DNA of 64,000 nt from Bacillota bacterium. GTDB taxonomy: Bacteria; Bacillota; Clostridia; Oscillospirales; Oscillospiraceae. Both the position numbers and the translations under genes were made by a program. The stretch is from assembly GCA_029100605.1 (NCBI GenBank), contig JAQXPK010000120.1, forward strand, positions 1 to 64,000. The letters run 5' to 3'. Positions 1-7,432 of the stretch are shown here, piece by piece. The notes under the pieces were generated by a model. It saw only the letters and a program-made list of their open reading frames with translations. It was not told the origin of the DNA and searched no databases. How positions within the stretch are numbered: position 1 is the first letter of the stretch; each line of letters opens with the position of its first letter.

Positions 1-194
1 CACTGTCGTTCACTGCTATCACACTTCTGCTGCTGATAAAAATGGGCGTTTTCTGGGTGTGCCAGGGGGACTGGACGGCTCTGATGGATGTATTGCCAAC
101 CATGTTTCCAGGGGTTTCAGGCTTTGTGACGATTCAAATTCTGCTTAATGCCCTTGCGTTGGGGATACGAAGAAAAATGAGCTCTGCCGGATAA
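1..194 (+). CDS. C-terminal fragment of a hydrophobic (membrane) protein, truncated by window start
   Basis: Open frame from base 3: LSFTAITLLLLIKMGVFWVCQGDWTALMDVLPTMFPGVSGFVTIQILLNALALGIRRKMSSAG*, ending TAA at 192-194. Confidence 0.55.
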   Translation, partial: LSFTAITLLLLIKMGVFWVCQGDWTALMDVLPTMFPGVSGFVTIQILLNALALGIRRKMSSAG

Positions 195-206
195 CCGGCA
201 GAGCTC
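179..206 (-). terminator. Intrinsic terminator-like hairpin between convergent genes
   Basis: Perfect 12-bp stem GAGCTCTGCCGG-ATAA-CCGGCAGAGCTC followed on the minus strand by ATTTTTC; the + strand stop codon lies in the loop. Confidence 0.75.
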
Positions 207-210
207 TTGC

Positions 211-1200
211 TCATTTGTGATAGCACACCTCAGTGCTGGTATCGGGATTGCCGCCAAAGAACCGGGTCAGGTTGTTGACGGTGGTAGAAGCGATGTTGTC
301 CAGCGCCTCGTTGGTCAGGAAGGCCTGATGGGAGGTGACGATGACATTGGGCATGGCGATTAAGCGCACCAGCTTGTCGTCCTCCACGATGTGGCCGGAG
401 TAATCCTCATAGAACAGGTCGCCCTCTTCCTCGTAGACATCCAGACAGGCGGCGCCGACCTTCCTGTCCTTGATGCCGGTGATCAGATCCTCGGTGTTCA
501 CCAGCGCGCCCCGAGAGGTGTTGATGATGGTCACACCCTTTTTCATCTGCGCGATGGAGTCGGCGTTGATGATGTGCCGCGTCTCGTCAGTCAGAGGGCA
601 ATGCAGGGAGATGATGTCGGATTTGGCAAACAGCTCGGGCAGCTCCACATAATTCAGGCCGGAATCCGCGGCAGGGAATTTGTCGTAGGCCAGTATATTC
701 ATACCAAAGCCCTTGCAAATATCCGCAAATACCCGTCCGATTTTGCCGGTGCCAATAACGCCTACCGTTTTTCCGTACAGGTCAAAGCCTGCCAGGCCCT
801 GAAGGCTGAAATTGAAATCCCGGGTGCGGATATAGGCCTTGTGGGTGCGGCGGTTGATGGTCAGCAGCAGCGCCATGGCGTGCTCCGCCACGGCGTGGGG
901 GGAGTAGGCAGGCACCCGGAACACCCGAAGTTTGCCCTGACAGGCTTTGATGTCCACGTTGTTGAAGCCTGCACAGCGCAGCACGATGGCTTTCACGCCC
1001 AGGCGGTAGAGAGAATCCACCACGGCCGCGTTGACGGTGTCGTTGACAAAGACGCACACCGCGTCAAAGCCCGCTGCCAGGGAAACGGTATCTTCGTTCA
1101 GATTCGGCTCGAAGAATTTGATTTCCACCCCGGCGGGGTCGCCATACCGCTGAAAACCGGGGATGTCGTAGGACTTGGTATCAAAGAAAGCAAGTTTCAT
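211..1200 (-). CDS. ldhA: D-2-hydroxyacid dehydrogenase, D-lactate dehydrogenase-like
   Basis: 329 aa; NAD-binding GTGKIGRVFADICKGFGMNILAYD and HCPLTDETRHIINADSIAQMKKGVTIINTSRGALVNTEDL motifs. Confidence 0.85.
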   Translation of the reverse strand: MKLAFFDTKSYDIPGFQRYGDPAGVEIKFFEPNLNEDTVSLAAGFDAVCVFVNDTVNAAVVDSLYRLGVKAIVLRCAGFNNVDIKACQGKLRVFRVPAYSPHAVAEHAMALLLTINRRTHKAYIRTRDFNFSLQGLAGFDLYGKTVGVIGTGKIGRVFADICKGFGMNILAYDKFPAADSGLNYVELPELFAKSDIISLHCPLTDETRHIINADSIAQMKKGVTIINTSRGALVNTEDLITGIKDRKVGAACLDVYEEEGDLFYEDYSGHIVEDDKLVRLIAMPNVIVTSHQAFLTNEALDNIASTTVNNLTRFFGGNPDTSTEVCYHK

Positions 1201-1217
1201 ATTTAATCCTCCTTTTT

Positions 1218-1256
1218 ATATCGATATAATTATACTTAATAATATCGATTTGTCAA
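1218..1256 (-). promoter_or_regulatory. Minus-strand promoter for ldhA-like gene with operator-like repeats
   Basis: Reverse complement reads TTGACA-16 nt-TATAAT; two ATATCGAT sites (1218-1225, 1242-1249) flank the core promoter. Confidence 0.7.
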
Positions 1257-1270
1257 GAGGAAACACATGG

Positions 1271-1300
1271 AAAATCCCCGGTGCGGCTATGCACCGGGGA
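1271..1300 (-). terminator. Intrinsic terminator of gltX
   Basis: TCCCCGGTGC-ggctat-GCACCGGGGA with T-run on the minus strand. Confidence 0.8.
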
Positions 1301-1305
1301 AACGT

Positions 1306-2952
1306 TCAATTCAGGGTCAGAAGGCAGTGCCGGATGCGCTCCACGGTGCGGTCGTACCCCAGAATCTGCATGATAGTGAACAGGTCGGGGGAATCGGTCT
1401 TGCCGGTGACCGCCTGACGCAGGAAGGTGGATACGTCGGCTACGGTACCCGGGAAGGCTTCGGGACTTAATTTGTAGGCCTTCATATCCGTGGTAAAGCT
1501 GATGGCCTCGGTGATGGCCTTGACCTTGGCAAACCAGGCGGCGGAATCGTCGGCAAAGTCGTAGCTGTCCAGGAACCGGCGCAACACCTCCCGAATGACG
1601 GCCTTGTCAAATCTGCCGTCCCACTGGGGCGTTTCCAGGTAGTCGTCATAGAAGAAGCCCATGTAGCTCTTGGCGTCCTTCCAGACAGCCAGGTCTTTTC
1701 TGGGCTTTTTTCCGCCCCGGCCGATGGCGAGGATCCGCTTGGCGTAGTCGGGGTCGGCTTCCAGATGCCCGGCAAAGTCTGGGTCGAATTCCTTCGCCCA
1801 ACCAAGCAGCTGGGTGTAGACCTCCTCGGCGGTCATCCGGGAGATGACATTTTTTGACACATCCATCAGCTTAGCGTAATCGAACAGGCTTCCGGCGGGA
1901 TTCAGCTTTTTGGGGCTGAACTTGAAGTCCTCCAGAGCCGCGTCGGGGTTTGCTCGCCGCCAGTCCTCGAAGTTGGAGTTCAGCACGGTCATCAGATACT
2001 CCCGCATGGAGGCGATGGGGAAGCCCTCGGCCTTGTAGTAGGTCAGCGCCAGTTCCGGATCCTTGCGCTTGCTGAGCTTGCGTTTGGAATTGCCGTCCAT
2101 CTTCATCAGCGGCCCAATGTGGACGTACTTGGGCAGCTTAAAGCCCAGGGCCTGGAACAGCTGAATGTGGAAGGGGAGGCTGGGCAGCCACTCGTCCCCC
2201 CGGACGACGTGGGTGGTGCGCATCAGGTGGTCGTCCACCGCGTGGGCAAAGTGGTAGGTGGGGATGCCGTCGGATTTGAGCAGAACGTGATCCACGTTGT
2301 TTTCCGTGATGGTGAGCTTGCCCTTCACCAGATCATCGAACTTGAACTGCCGGTCGGGGGAACCCTCGGAGCGGAACCGGAGCACCCAGGGCTTTCCGGC
2401 AGAGAGCTGGGAGCGAATGTCCTCCATGGGGCGGTCACGCCAGACGGCGTACTTGCCGTAGTAGCCGGTGGTCTCCTTATTCGCCTCCTGCTGCTCCCGG
2501 AGGGCGGACAGCTCCTCTTCCGTGCAGAAGCAGGGGTAGGCCTTGCCCTCGGACACCAGCTTTTTGGCGTAGACATGGTAAATCTCAGCCCGCTGGCGCT
2601 GGCGGTAGGGGCCGTAAGCACCGTTGTCGCCGTCCATGGTGGCGCCTTCGTCAAAATCGATGTGGTAAAACTTCAGGGAATGGATCAAAACCTCCACAGC
2701 GCCGGGCACCTCCCGCTTGGCGTCGGTGTCCTCCACCCGGAGAAACAGCACGCCGCCGCTCTGATGCGCCATCCGCTCGGAAATCATGCCCTGCACCAGA
2801 TTGCCCAGGTGGACAAAACCCGTCGGGGAGGGAGCCATCCGGGTGACTATCGCGCCCTCAGGCAGATTCCGCTGGGGGAACCGCGCTTCCAGCTCCTCCG
2901 GCGTTGCGGTCACATCTGGGAACAGCAATTCGGCAAGCGCCTGATAATCCAT
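1306..2952 (-). CDS. gltX: Glutamyl-tRNA synthetase
   Basis: 548 aa class I aaRS; APSPTGFVHLGNL (HIGH-like) and KRKLSKRKDPE (KMSKS-like) motifs. Confidence 0.95.
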   Translation of the reverse strand: MDYQALAELLFPDVTATPEELEARFPQRNLPEGAIVTRMAPSPTGFVHLGNLVQGMISERMAHQSGGVLFLRVEDTDAKREVPGAVEVLIHSLKFYHIDFDEGATMDGDNGAYGPYRQRQRAEIYHVYAKKLVSEGKAYPCFCTEEELSALREQQEANKETTGYYGKYAVWRDRPMEDIRSQLSAGKPWVLRFRSEGSPDRQFKFDDLVKGKLTITENNVDHVLLKSDGIPTYHFAHAVDDHLMRTTHVVRGDEWLPSLPFHIQLFQALGFKLPKYVHIGPLMKMDGNSKRKLSKRKDPELALTYYKAEGFPIASMREYLMTVLNSNFEDWRRANPDAALEDFKFSPKKLNPAGSLFDYAKLMDVSKNVISRMTAEEVYTQLLGWAKEFDPDFAGHLEADPDYAKRILAIGRGGKKPRKDLAVWKDAKSYMGFFYDDYLETPQWDGRFDKAVIREVLRRFLDSYDFADDSAAWFAKVKAITEAISFTTDMKAYKLSPEAFPGTVADVSTFLRQAVTGKTDSPDLFTIMQILGYDRTVERIRHCLLTLN

Positions 2953-3099
2953 AATGATCTACCTCTTTACACAGTATTTTCCCGTAGAGTATAGCATATT
3001 CCCCTTGGGAAATCAATCAGAGAAACCACGAAAACACCCTTGCACAATCCATCCGCCTGTGGTAAAATAGGAGAAAATCCATGGAAAGCGTGATTCAAC

Positions 3100-4122
3100 A
3101 TGACCGATGAGATTCAGCAGGCACCCAAAAAGCGGATGCTCTCCGGCATCAAGCCCTCCGGAGATCTGACCCTTGGCTCCTACCTTGGCGCCATCAAGAA
3201 CTGGGCAGAGAGGGCCGAGCAGTACGACTGCTTCTATTTTATGGCGGATATGCACGCCATCACCGTGCGGCAGAACCCTGCCGACCTGCGCAGGCGGACG
3301 CTGGAGCAGCTGGCTCAGTACATCGCCTGCGGTCTTGACCCGGAGAAGAACACCCTGTTCATCCAGAGCCATGTCCACCAGCACGCGGAGCTGGGCTGGG
3401 TGCTGGACTGCTACGCCATGTTCGGCGAGCTGAGCCGCATGACCCAGTTCAAGGACAAGTCCGCCAAGAACGCCGACAATATCAACGGCGGCCTGTTCAC
3501 CTATCCTGCCCTGATGGCAGCGGATATTCTGCTGTATCAGCCTGACCTGGTACCCGTGGGCGAGGACCAGAAGCAGCATGTGGAGCTGTGCCACACCATC
3601 GCACGCCGGTTCAACGGCATCTATGGCGACGTGTTCAAGCTGCCGGAGCCTTTTGTTCCGAAGGTCGGTGCCCGGATCATGAGCCTGACAAATCCCACCG
3701 CCAAGATGTCCAAGTCCGAGAACGAGGACACAGGCCGGATTCTGCTCATGGACACCCCGGAGACCATCATGCGCCAGTTCAAGCGGGCCATCACGGATTC
3801 CGACACGGAGAACTGCGTCCGCTTCGACCGGGAGAACAAGCCCGGGGTCTCCAACCTGATGACCATTTATTCCGCCGTTACCGGCAAGACCTACGGGCAG
3901 ATCGAGACGGAATTCGCTGGCTGCGGCTACGGCAAATTCAAGCCCGCTGTGGGCGAAGCGGTGGTGGAGACCCTTCGCCCCATCCGGGAGGAGGCTGCCC
4001 GCCTGATGAAGGACAAGGGCTATCTGGAGAACGTCTACCGCGCCGGGGCGGAGAAGGCCAGTGCCGTAGCGGAAAAGACATTGCGTAAGGTCTACAAAAA
4101 AGTCGGTTTCGTGGCGCGCTGA
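3100..4122 (+). CDS. trpS: Tryptophanyl-tRNA synthetase
   Basis: 340 aa; SGIKPSGDLTLGSYLGAIKNW and AKMSKSENE motifs. Confidence 0.95.
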   Translation: MTDEIQQAPKKRMLSGIKPSGDLTLGSYLGAIKNWAERAEQYDCFYFMADMHAITVRQNPADLRRRTLEQLAQYIACGLDPEKNTLFIQSHVHQHAELGWVLDCYAMFGELSRMTQFKDKSAKNADNINGGLFTYPALMAADILLYQPDLVPVGEDQKQHVELCHTIARRFNGIYGDVFKLPEPFVPKVGARIMSLTNPTAKMSKSENEDTGRILLMDTPETIMRQFKRAITDSDTENCVRFDRENKPGVSNLMTIYSAVTGKTYGQIETEFAGCGYGKFKPAVGEAVVETLRPIREEAARLMKDKGYLENVYRAGAEKASAVAEKTLRKVYKKVGFVAR

Positions 4123-4394
4123 TGGAACAGAAGAACCAAGAGCCGGAAATGGACGCCTACGACCGGGAGGAGCAGTGCCGCAAGGCCATCCGCACCGTGG
4201 GAAGGGCGGTTTTCATGCGTCTGCTGGTCACGGCGCTGCTGATCTTTATCCTGGTGGGCACCGGGCTGCAGGGCTGGGTGATTGGGCTGATTGTGTTCGT
4301 GCTGATCATCAACCTGGCGGGTATGCTGCCCCTTGTACAGGAGCTGAAAAAGCAGCGCCGGCAGCTAAAAGCCATTTTGGCGGAAGAAGAATAA
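4122..4394 (+). CDS. Small membrane protein, start overlaps trpS stop (TGATG)
   Basis: 90 aa with two hydrophobic segments; translationally coupled arrangement. Confidence 0.7.
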   Translation: MEQKNQEPEMDAYDREEQCRKAIRTVGRAVFMRLLVTALLIFILVGTGLQGWVIGLIVFVLIINLAGMLPLVQELKKQRRQLKAILAEEE

Positions 4395-4395
4395 C

Positions 4396-4431
4396 AATCG
4401 CCCCGTAAGCCATGCTTACGGGGCGATTTTT
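4396..4431 (+). terminator. Intrinsic terminator after trpS/small membrane gene
   Basis: AATCGCCCCGTAAGC-cat-GCTTACGGGGCGATTTTT. Confidence 0.85.
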
Positions 4432-4507
4432 GGGGCAACACCGCTTAATGGGGGAAAATACCGTCGAAGCCGATGAATTCAGAGGCTTCTGAGAACAGGG
4501 GGTGTTA
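4432..4507. repeat. Probable degenerate copy of the AGGCAACACCGC palindromic element family
   Basis: GGGGCAACACCGCTTAATGGGG matches the terminal repeat seen at 33280, 21909 and 39792; the right end is degenerate. Confidence 0.45.
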
Positions 4508-5071
4508 CTGCTTCTTGTAGCCGCACTTGGGGCACACGCCGTTCTCATTCAGGGCGACGCCGCACAGCGGGCAGCGGTCAACGGTTCTGCTGGGGGTATA
4601 TTCCTGGGAAGCCGCGTTGACGCCGCTGGTGAAGGTGATCTTCGCGATATTCAGCTTCTCTTTCAGCAGGTCATAGACAATCTTAATCATGCCTTCCACG
4701 GTCATGGTCTCCTTGGTCACCACAAGGCGGCAGTCCGGGTAGGCAGTCGCCAGCTCCGTCTGGAAGGCGGGGCCCTTCATTTTGTTGCCGGGGGTGCCGT
4801 TCTTGATGCCTTGAGCCTCATAAACGCTGAGGATCGCCGGCAGCAGGGGATCGTCCTCCCGCAGAATCAGAGCGTGGTCAAAGTTTTTCAGAACCGACCA
4901 GGCGGTCTTCTGAATTTCGTTGCAGGGGAAAACCATATTCACGCCAGGCTCAATGGTGTCCTCGACCTCAATGGTCAGAACGCCGGTATGTCCGTGCAGG
5001 TACTGTGCCTCGCCCTGGAATCCATAAAAACGGTGTGCGTACTGAAGATCAAATGTGGTAATGCTTCTCAT
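4505..5071 (-). CDS. 6-pyruvoyl-tetrahydropterin synthase/QueD-family protein with C-terminal zinc ribbon
   Basis: MRSITTFDLQYAHRFYGFQGEAQYLHGHTG... PTPS fold motif; C-terminus CPLCG...CPKCG. Start moved to MRSITTF because the longer ORF overlaps the Fur gene. Confidence 0.8.
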   Translation of the reverse strand: MRSITTFDLQYAHRFYGFQGEAQYLHGHTGVLTIEVEDTIEPGVNMVFPCNEIQKTAWSVLKNFDHALILREDDPLLPAILSVYEAQGIKNGTPGNKMKGPAFQTELATAYPDCRLVVTKETMTVEGMIKIVYDLLKEKLNIAKITFTSGVNAASQEYTPSRTVDRCPLCGVALNENGVCPKCGYKKQ

Positions 5072-5138
5072 AACGATGCTCCTTCGTGATGATATATTTA
5101 CGGGTATCTGCGCCCGTATGCGCACAGTGGAAGTGCTG

Positions 5139-5531
5139 TCAGTCCTTTTGGGTTTTCTGACAGTCCGGGCAGATTCCCCGGAACAGAATGTCGTAGCCGG
5201 TGAAGGCAAATCCATGGGTGTCCCGGATGCTCTTTTCCAGCCCGGTTACAAAATCCGCGTCCACATCAAACACCCTGCCGCATTTCTCGCAACGAGCATG
5301 GCAATGGTCATAGCACAGGTGGTCGAAGCGGTCGGGACTGCCGGGGATCTCCAGCTTGCGGATCTGCCCCATCTCGGACAGCACATTCAAATTCCGGTAG
5401 ACGGTGGCTTTGCTGATATTCGGATGCTCTTTGACGATTTCTTCGTAAACCTCATCCGCCGTGGCGTGGTTTTTCAGCTTGTTTACCGCGTCGAATACCA
5501 GCTTGCGCTGAATCGTATTGCGCTGAATCAT
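5139..5531 (-). CDS. Fur-family metalloregulator (PerR/Zur-like)
   Basis: 130 aa; ISKATVYRNLNVLSEMGQIRKLE winged helix and CEKCG...CPDCQ zinc-binding cysteines. Confidence 0.9.
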   Translation of the reverse strand: MIQRNTIQRKLVFDAVNKLKNHATADEVYEEIVKEHPNISKATVYRNLNVLSEMGQIRKLEIPGSPDRFDHLCYDHCHARCEKCGRVFDVDADFVTGLEKSIRDTHGFAFTGYDILFRGICPDCQKTQKD

Positions 5532-5569
5532 ATTCTGCTCATCCTTATTTGTTTTCTATCCTTAATGAG

Positions 5570-5598
5570 ATTATATACTAATAAGAATGAAATGTCAA
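5570..5598 (-). promoter_or_regulatory. Promoter of Fur-family gene with AT-rich box
   Basis: Reverse complement TTGACA-17 nt-TATAAT; TTATATACTAATAA lies across the -10/spacer. Confidence 0.65.
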
Positions 5599-5732
5599 GA
5601 AGTTTTTTCCATGTGGGCATTTCAGATTCCCATTGATATGAATTCCATAAAAAGGTTTCAAAGAGCCGTTGCTATGGAATTGCGCACCTGACGGTGCGGG
5701 AATAAGCAGCCTCGCGGCTTATTCAGCAGACA

Positions 5733-6149
5733 TCACATAAACAGGTACAGTCCCAGGGTCAGCAGCGCGAAATTCTGATCCTCCCCGCCGTCGCCGGACA
5801 TGAGCAACAGGAGGATAACAACCAAAAGATCCTCCGTGTCAAAATCCCTGGGCAGCAGCTGACGCAGAAAATGGCCGATTCCGAGGAAATCCTTTGGCTC
5901 CTGGGCCTGCTGCGGCGGATGCTTCGGTCTGGGCGGGGCGGGGCGGTTGGGACGGGGCGGGTACGTGTGACTGCTGGGCGGATTCCGCTGGATCGGCGGT
6001 TCCTCCCGAGGTTCCGGCTGAGGCTCACAGGGAGGAGCCAGCGGCTGCTGGCGCTGGGGAGCGGGGGAATTCCGGATATTGTCCGGCTGACGGCTCCGGC
6101 GGAAGCTGCCGTCGGGCTGAGGAATATAGCGGTTATACACGGGTTTCAC
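5733..6149 (-). CDS. Proline-rich protein of unknown function with acidic/hydrophobic C-terminus
   Basis: 138 aa; start overlaps the upstream stop; C-terminus DFDTEDLLVVILLLLMSGDGGEDQNFALLTLGLYLFM. Confidence 0.7.
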   Translation of the reverse strand: MKPVYNRYIPQPDGSFRRSRQPDNIRNSPAPQRQQPLAPPCEPQPEPREEPPIQRNPPSSHTYPPRPNRPAPPRPKHPPQQAQEPKDFLGIGHFLRQLLPRDFDTEDLLVVILLLLMSGDGGEDQNFALLTLGLYLFM

Positions 6150-6514
6150 CTCCCGGAGAGCAGCTGCAGGCCGCCGGAATTCAGAAAGGACGAGGCCAAC
6201 CGGGCGATTCTTGCCGCCCGCATGGCTTTCTCCAGCTTCGCCCGGCGCTCCCGGCTTATGTAGGGGGAGAGCGCCTTGAGCAGCGCCTGCTGATTTTGGT
6301 CGATGCCGCTCTGCCGGGTCAGACCGGCGAGCTTCTGCATCGCGCCCAAATCCAGATTGGCAGGTGGCGGGCTGGGGGGTGCCTGCTGCGGCGGCGCTGC
6401 CGGCGGCTCTTTCGGCGACTGAGAATTGTCCATGGCCTGAGCCATGGACATGATCTGCTGCATCAGCTGGGGATTGCCCAGAATGGATGCCAGCTTTTCC
6501 TCCATTTCACTCAT
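6146..6514 (-). CDS. Conserved-looking protein of unknown function, Pro-rich linker
   Basis: 122 aa; overlaps both neighbours, indicating translational coupling. Confidence 0.7.
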   Translation of the reverse strand: MSEMEEKLASILGNPQLMQQIMSMAQAMDNSQSPKEPPAAPPQQAPPSPPPANLDLGAMQKLAGLTRQSGIDQNQQALLKALSPYISRERRAKLEKAMRAARIARLASSFLNSGGLQLLSGR

Positions 6515-6737
6515 GTTCGTTCTCCAGCTCCTTTATCAGCTTTTTGGCCTCCGGGGTGGCAAGAAAGGCGGTGATGGCCTTTTGGGCCTGGGAATAGTCC
6601 CCGGCGGCGGCCTTCCCCATGGCTTGCTGCAATTCGGCGCCGCCGCTTTTCTGCAGGGCGGAAAGCAGCTGCTGTCCCGCAGGGGACTGGGCCAGGCGCA
6701 TCAGCCTGGCAAGATCGTTGGAATTCAATGTGGGCAT
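6507..6737 (-). CDS. Small helical protein of unknown function
   Basis: 76 aa; first gene of a three-gene overlapping unit. Confidence 0.7.
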   Translation of the reverse strand: MPTLNSNDLARLMRLAQSPAGQQLLSALQKSGGAELQQAMGKAAAGDYSQAQKAITAFLATPEAKKLIKELENEHE

Positions 6738-6796
6738 AGACGTTCCTCCCGTGATCCTTCTGCAACAGCATATGCGCGGCGGGGAGAAATGTACAC

Positions 6797-6826
6797 AAAA
6801 AAACTGCCCGCTTGAAAAGCGGGCAG
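6797..6826 (-). terminator. Intrinsic terminator of the micro-ORF operon
   Basis: Minus strand: CTGCCCGCTT-TTC-AAGCGGGCAG-TTTTTTT. Confidence 0.85.
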
Positions 6827-6834
6827 CCGGTGTT

Positions 6835-6912
6835 TTACAGATTGTACTTACTGGTTTCGAAGTTCAGATCCGCTTCGTCCCGGTAAAGTTCAAAAAGCTC
6901 CTTGCATTTCAT
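6835..6912 (-). CDS. Micro-ORF 3: MKCKELFELYRDEADLNFETSKYNL (25 aa)
   Basis: ATG preceded by GGGAGGAATGAACC; TAA at 6837-6835, just before the terminator. Confidence 0.6.
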   Translation of the reverse strand: MKCKELFELYRDEADLNFETSKYNL

Positions 6913-6999
6913 GGTTCATTCCTCCCTGCGATGGGCAGCCAGGCACGGTCAATGCCACAGGGCCGCCGGACGGTGGATAGACCTCTCATTTTGATGGGA

Positions 7000-7083
7000 T
7001 TACGCGCGGTCAAACCGCAGCAGCATTTTGCCGTATTCTTCCCAAGCCTGGGAAAAGCGCTGCTTAAAGGAATTCTCCTTCAT
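7000..7083 (-). CDS. Micro-ORF 2: MKENSFKQRFSQAWEEYGKMLLRFDRA (27 aa)
   Basis: ATG preceded by TTTAGGAGGTATGATTT; shares C-terminus with micro-ORF 1. Confidence 0.65.
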   Translation of the reverse strand: MKENSFKQRFSQAWEEYGKMLLRFDRA

Positions 7084-7143
7084 AAATCATACCTCCTAAA
7101 TCTGCGCGCATAATGGCGCGGCAATGTCTATTTGAAATGTGGC

Positions 7144-7224
7144 TTACGCGCGGTCGAACCGCGTCAGCATCTCGCCGTACTCCTCGAGCACAGTCTCGAG
7201 GTAGTTTCTGATTGCTTTCATCAT
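7144..7224 (-). CDS. Micro-ORF 1: MMKAIRNYLETVLEEYGEMLTRFDRA (26 aa)
   Basis: ATG preceded by AAAAAGGAGGTAATTTGC; shares C-terminus with micro-ORF 2. Confidence 0.65.
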   Translation of the reverse strand: MMKAIRNYLETVLEEYGEMLTRFDRA

Positions 7225-7327
7225 GCAAATTACCTCCTTTTTCAGTGGGCGGAAAGCCGCCTTTGCATTTCCGGCTTTTGAAACTTGCAGGGGGAAGCGG
7301 GTCCCCGCTTACCCTTGAAGTGCCTCC

Positions 7328-7333
7328 ATTATA
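7328..7333 (-). promoter_or_regulatory. Candidate -10 (TATAAT) of the micro-ORF operon
   Basis: Reverse complement GGTATAATGG with a T-rich region about 17 nt upstream; lies immediately next to the divergent araC-type promoter. Confidence 0.5.
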
Positions 7334-7338
7334 CCGCC

Positions 7339-7366
7339 TTGACAGCGGGGAAAAAAGTGGTATAAT
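7339..7366 (+). promoter_or_regulatory. Promoter of AraC-family regulator
   Basis: TTGACA (7339-7344), 16-nt spacer, TATAAT (7361-7366). Confidence 0.75.
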
Positions 7367-7432
7367 TGACTTCTGTTTAGAAGATATTGACATTGTGAAC
7401 AAATAATTAACCTTTAAATCGCCAAGAAAGGG

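Noticed and set aside
5571-5586. PerR box upstream of the Fur-family gene
   Set aside because: TTATATACTAATAA only partially matches the TTATAAT-N-ATTATAA consensus; kept as an AT-rich box without assigning the regulator.
6910-6989. Possible fourth micro-ORF MRGLSTVRRPCGIDRAWLPIAGRNEP between micro-ORFs 2 and 3
   Set aside because: No Shine-Dalgarno upstream of its ATG, and no similarity to the other peptides, although its stop overlaps the ATG of micro-ORF 3.
7333-7350. Strong -35 for the micro-ORF promoter
   Set aside because: Only a T-rich stretch (TTTTTT) is found at the expected distance; I list the -10 but do not claim a complete promoter.
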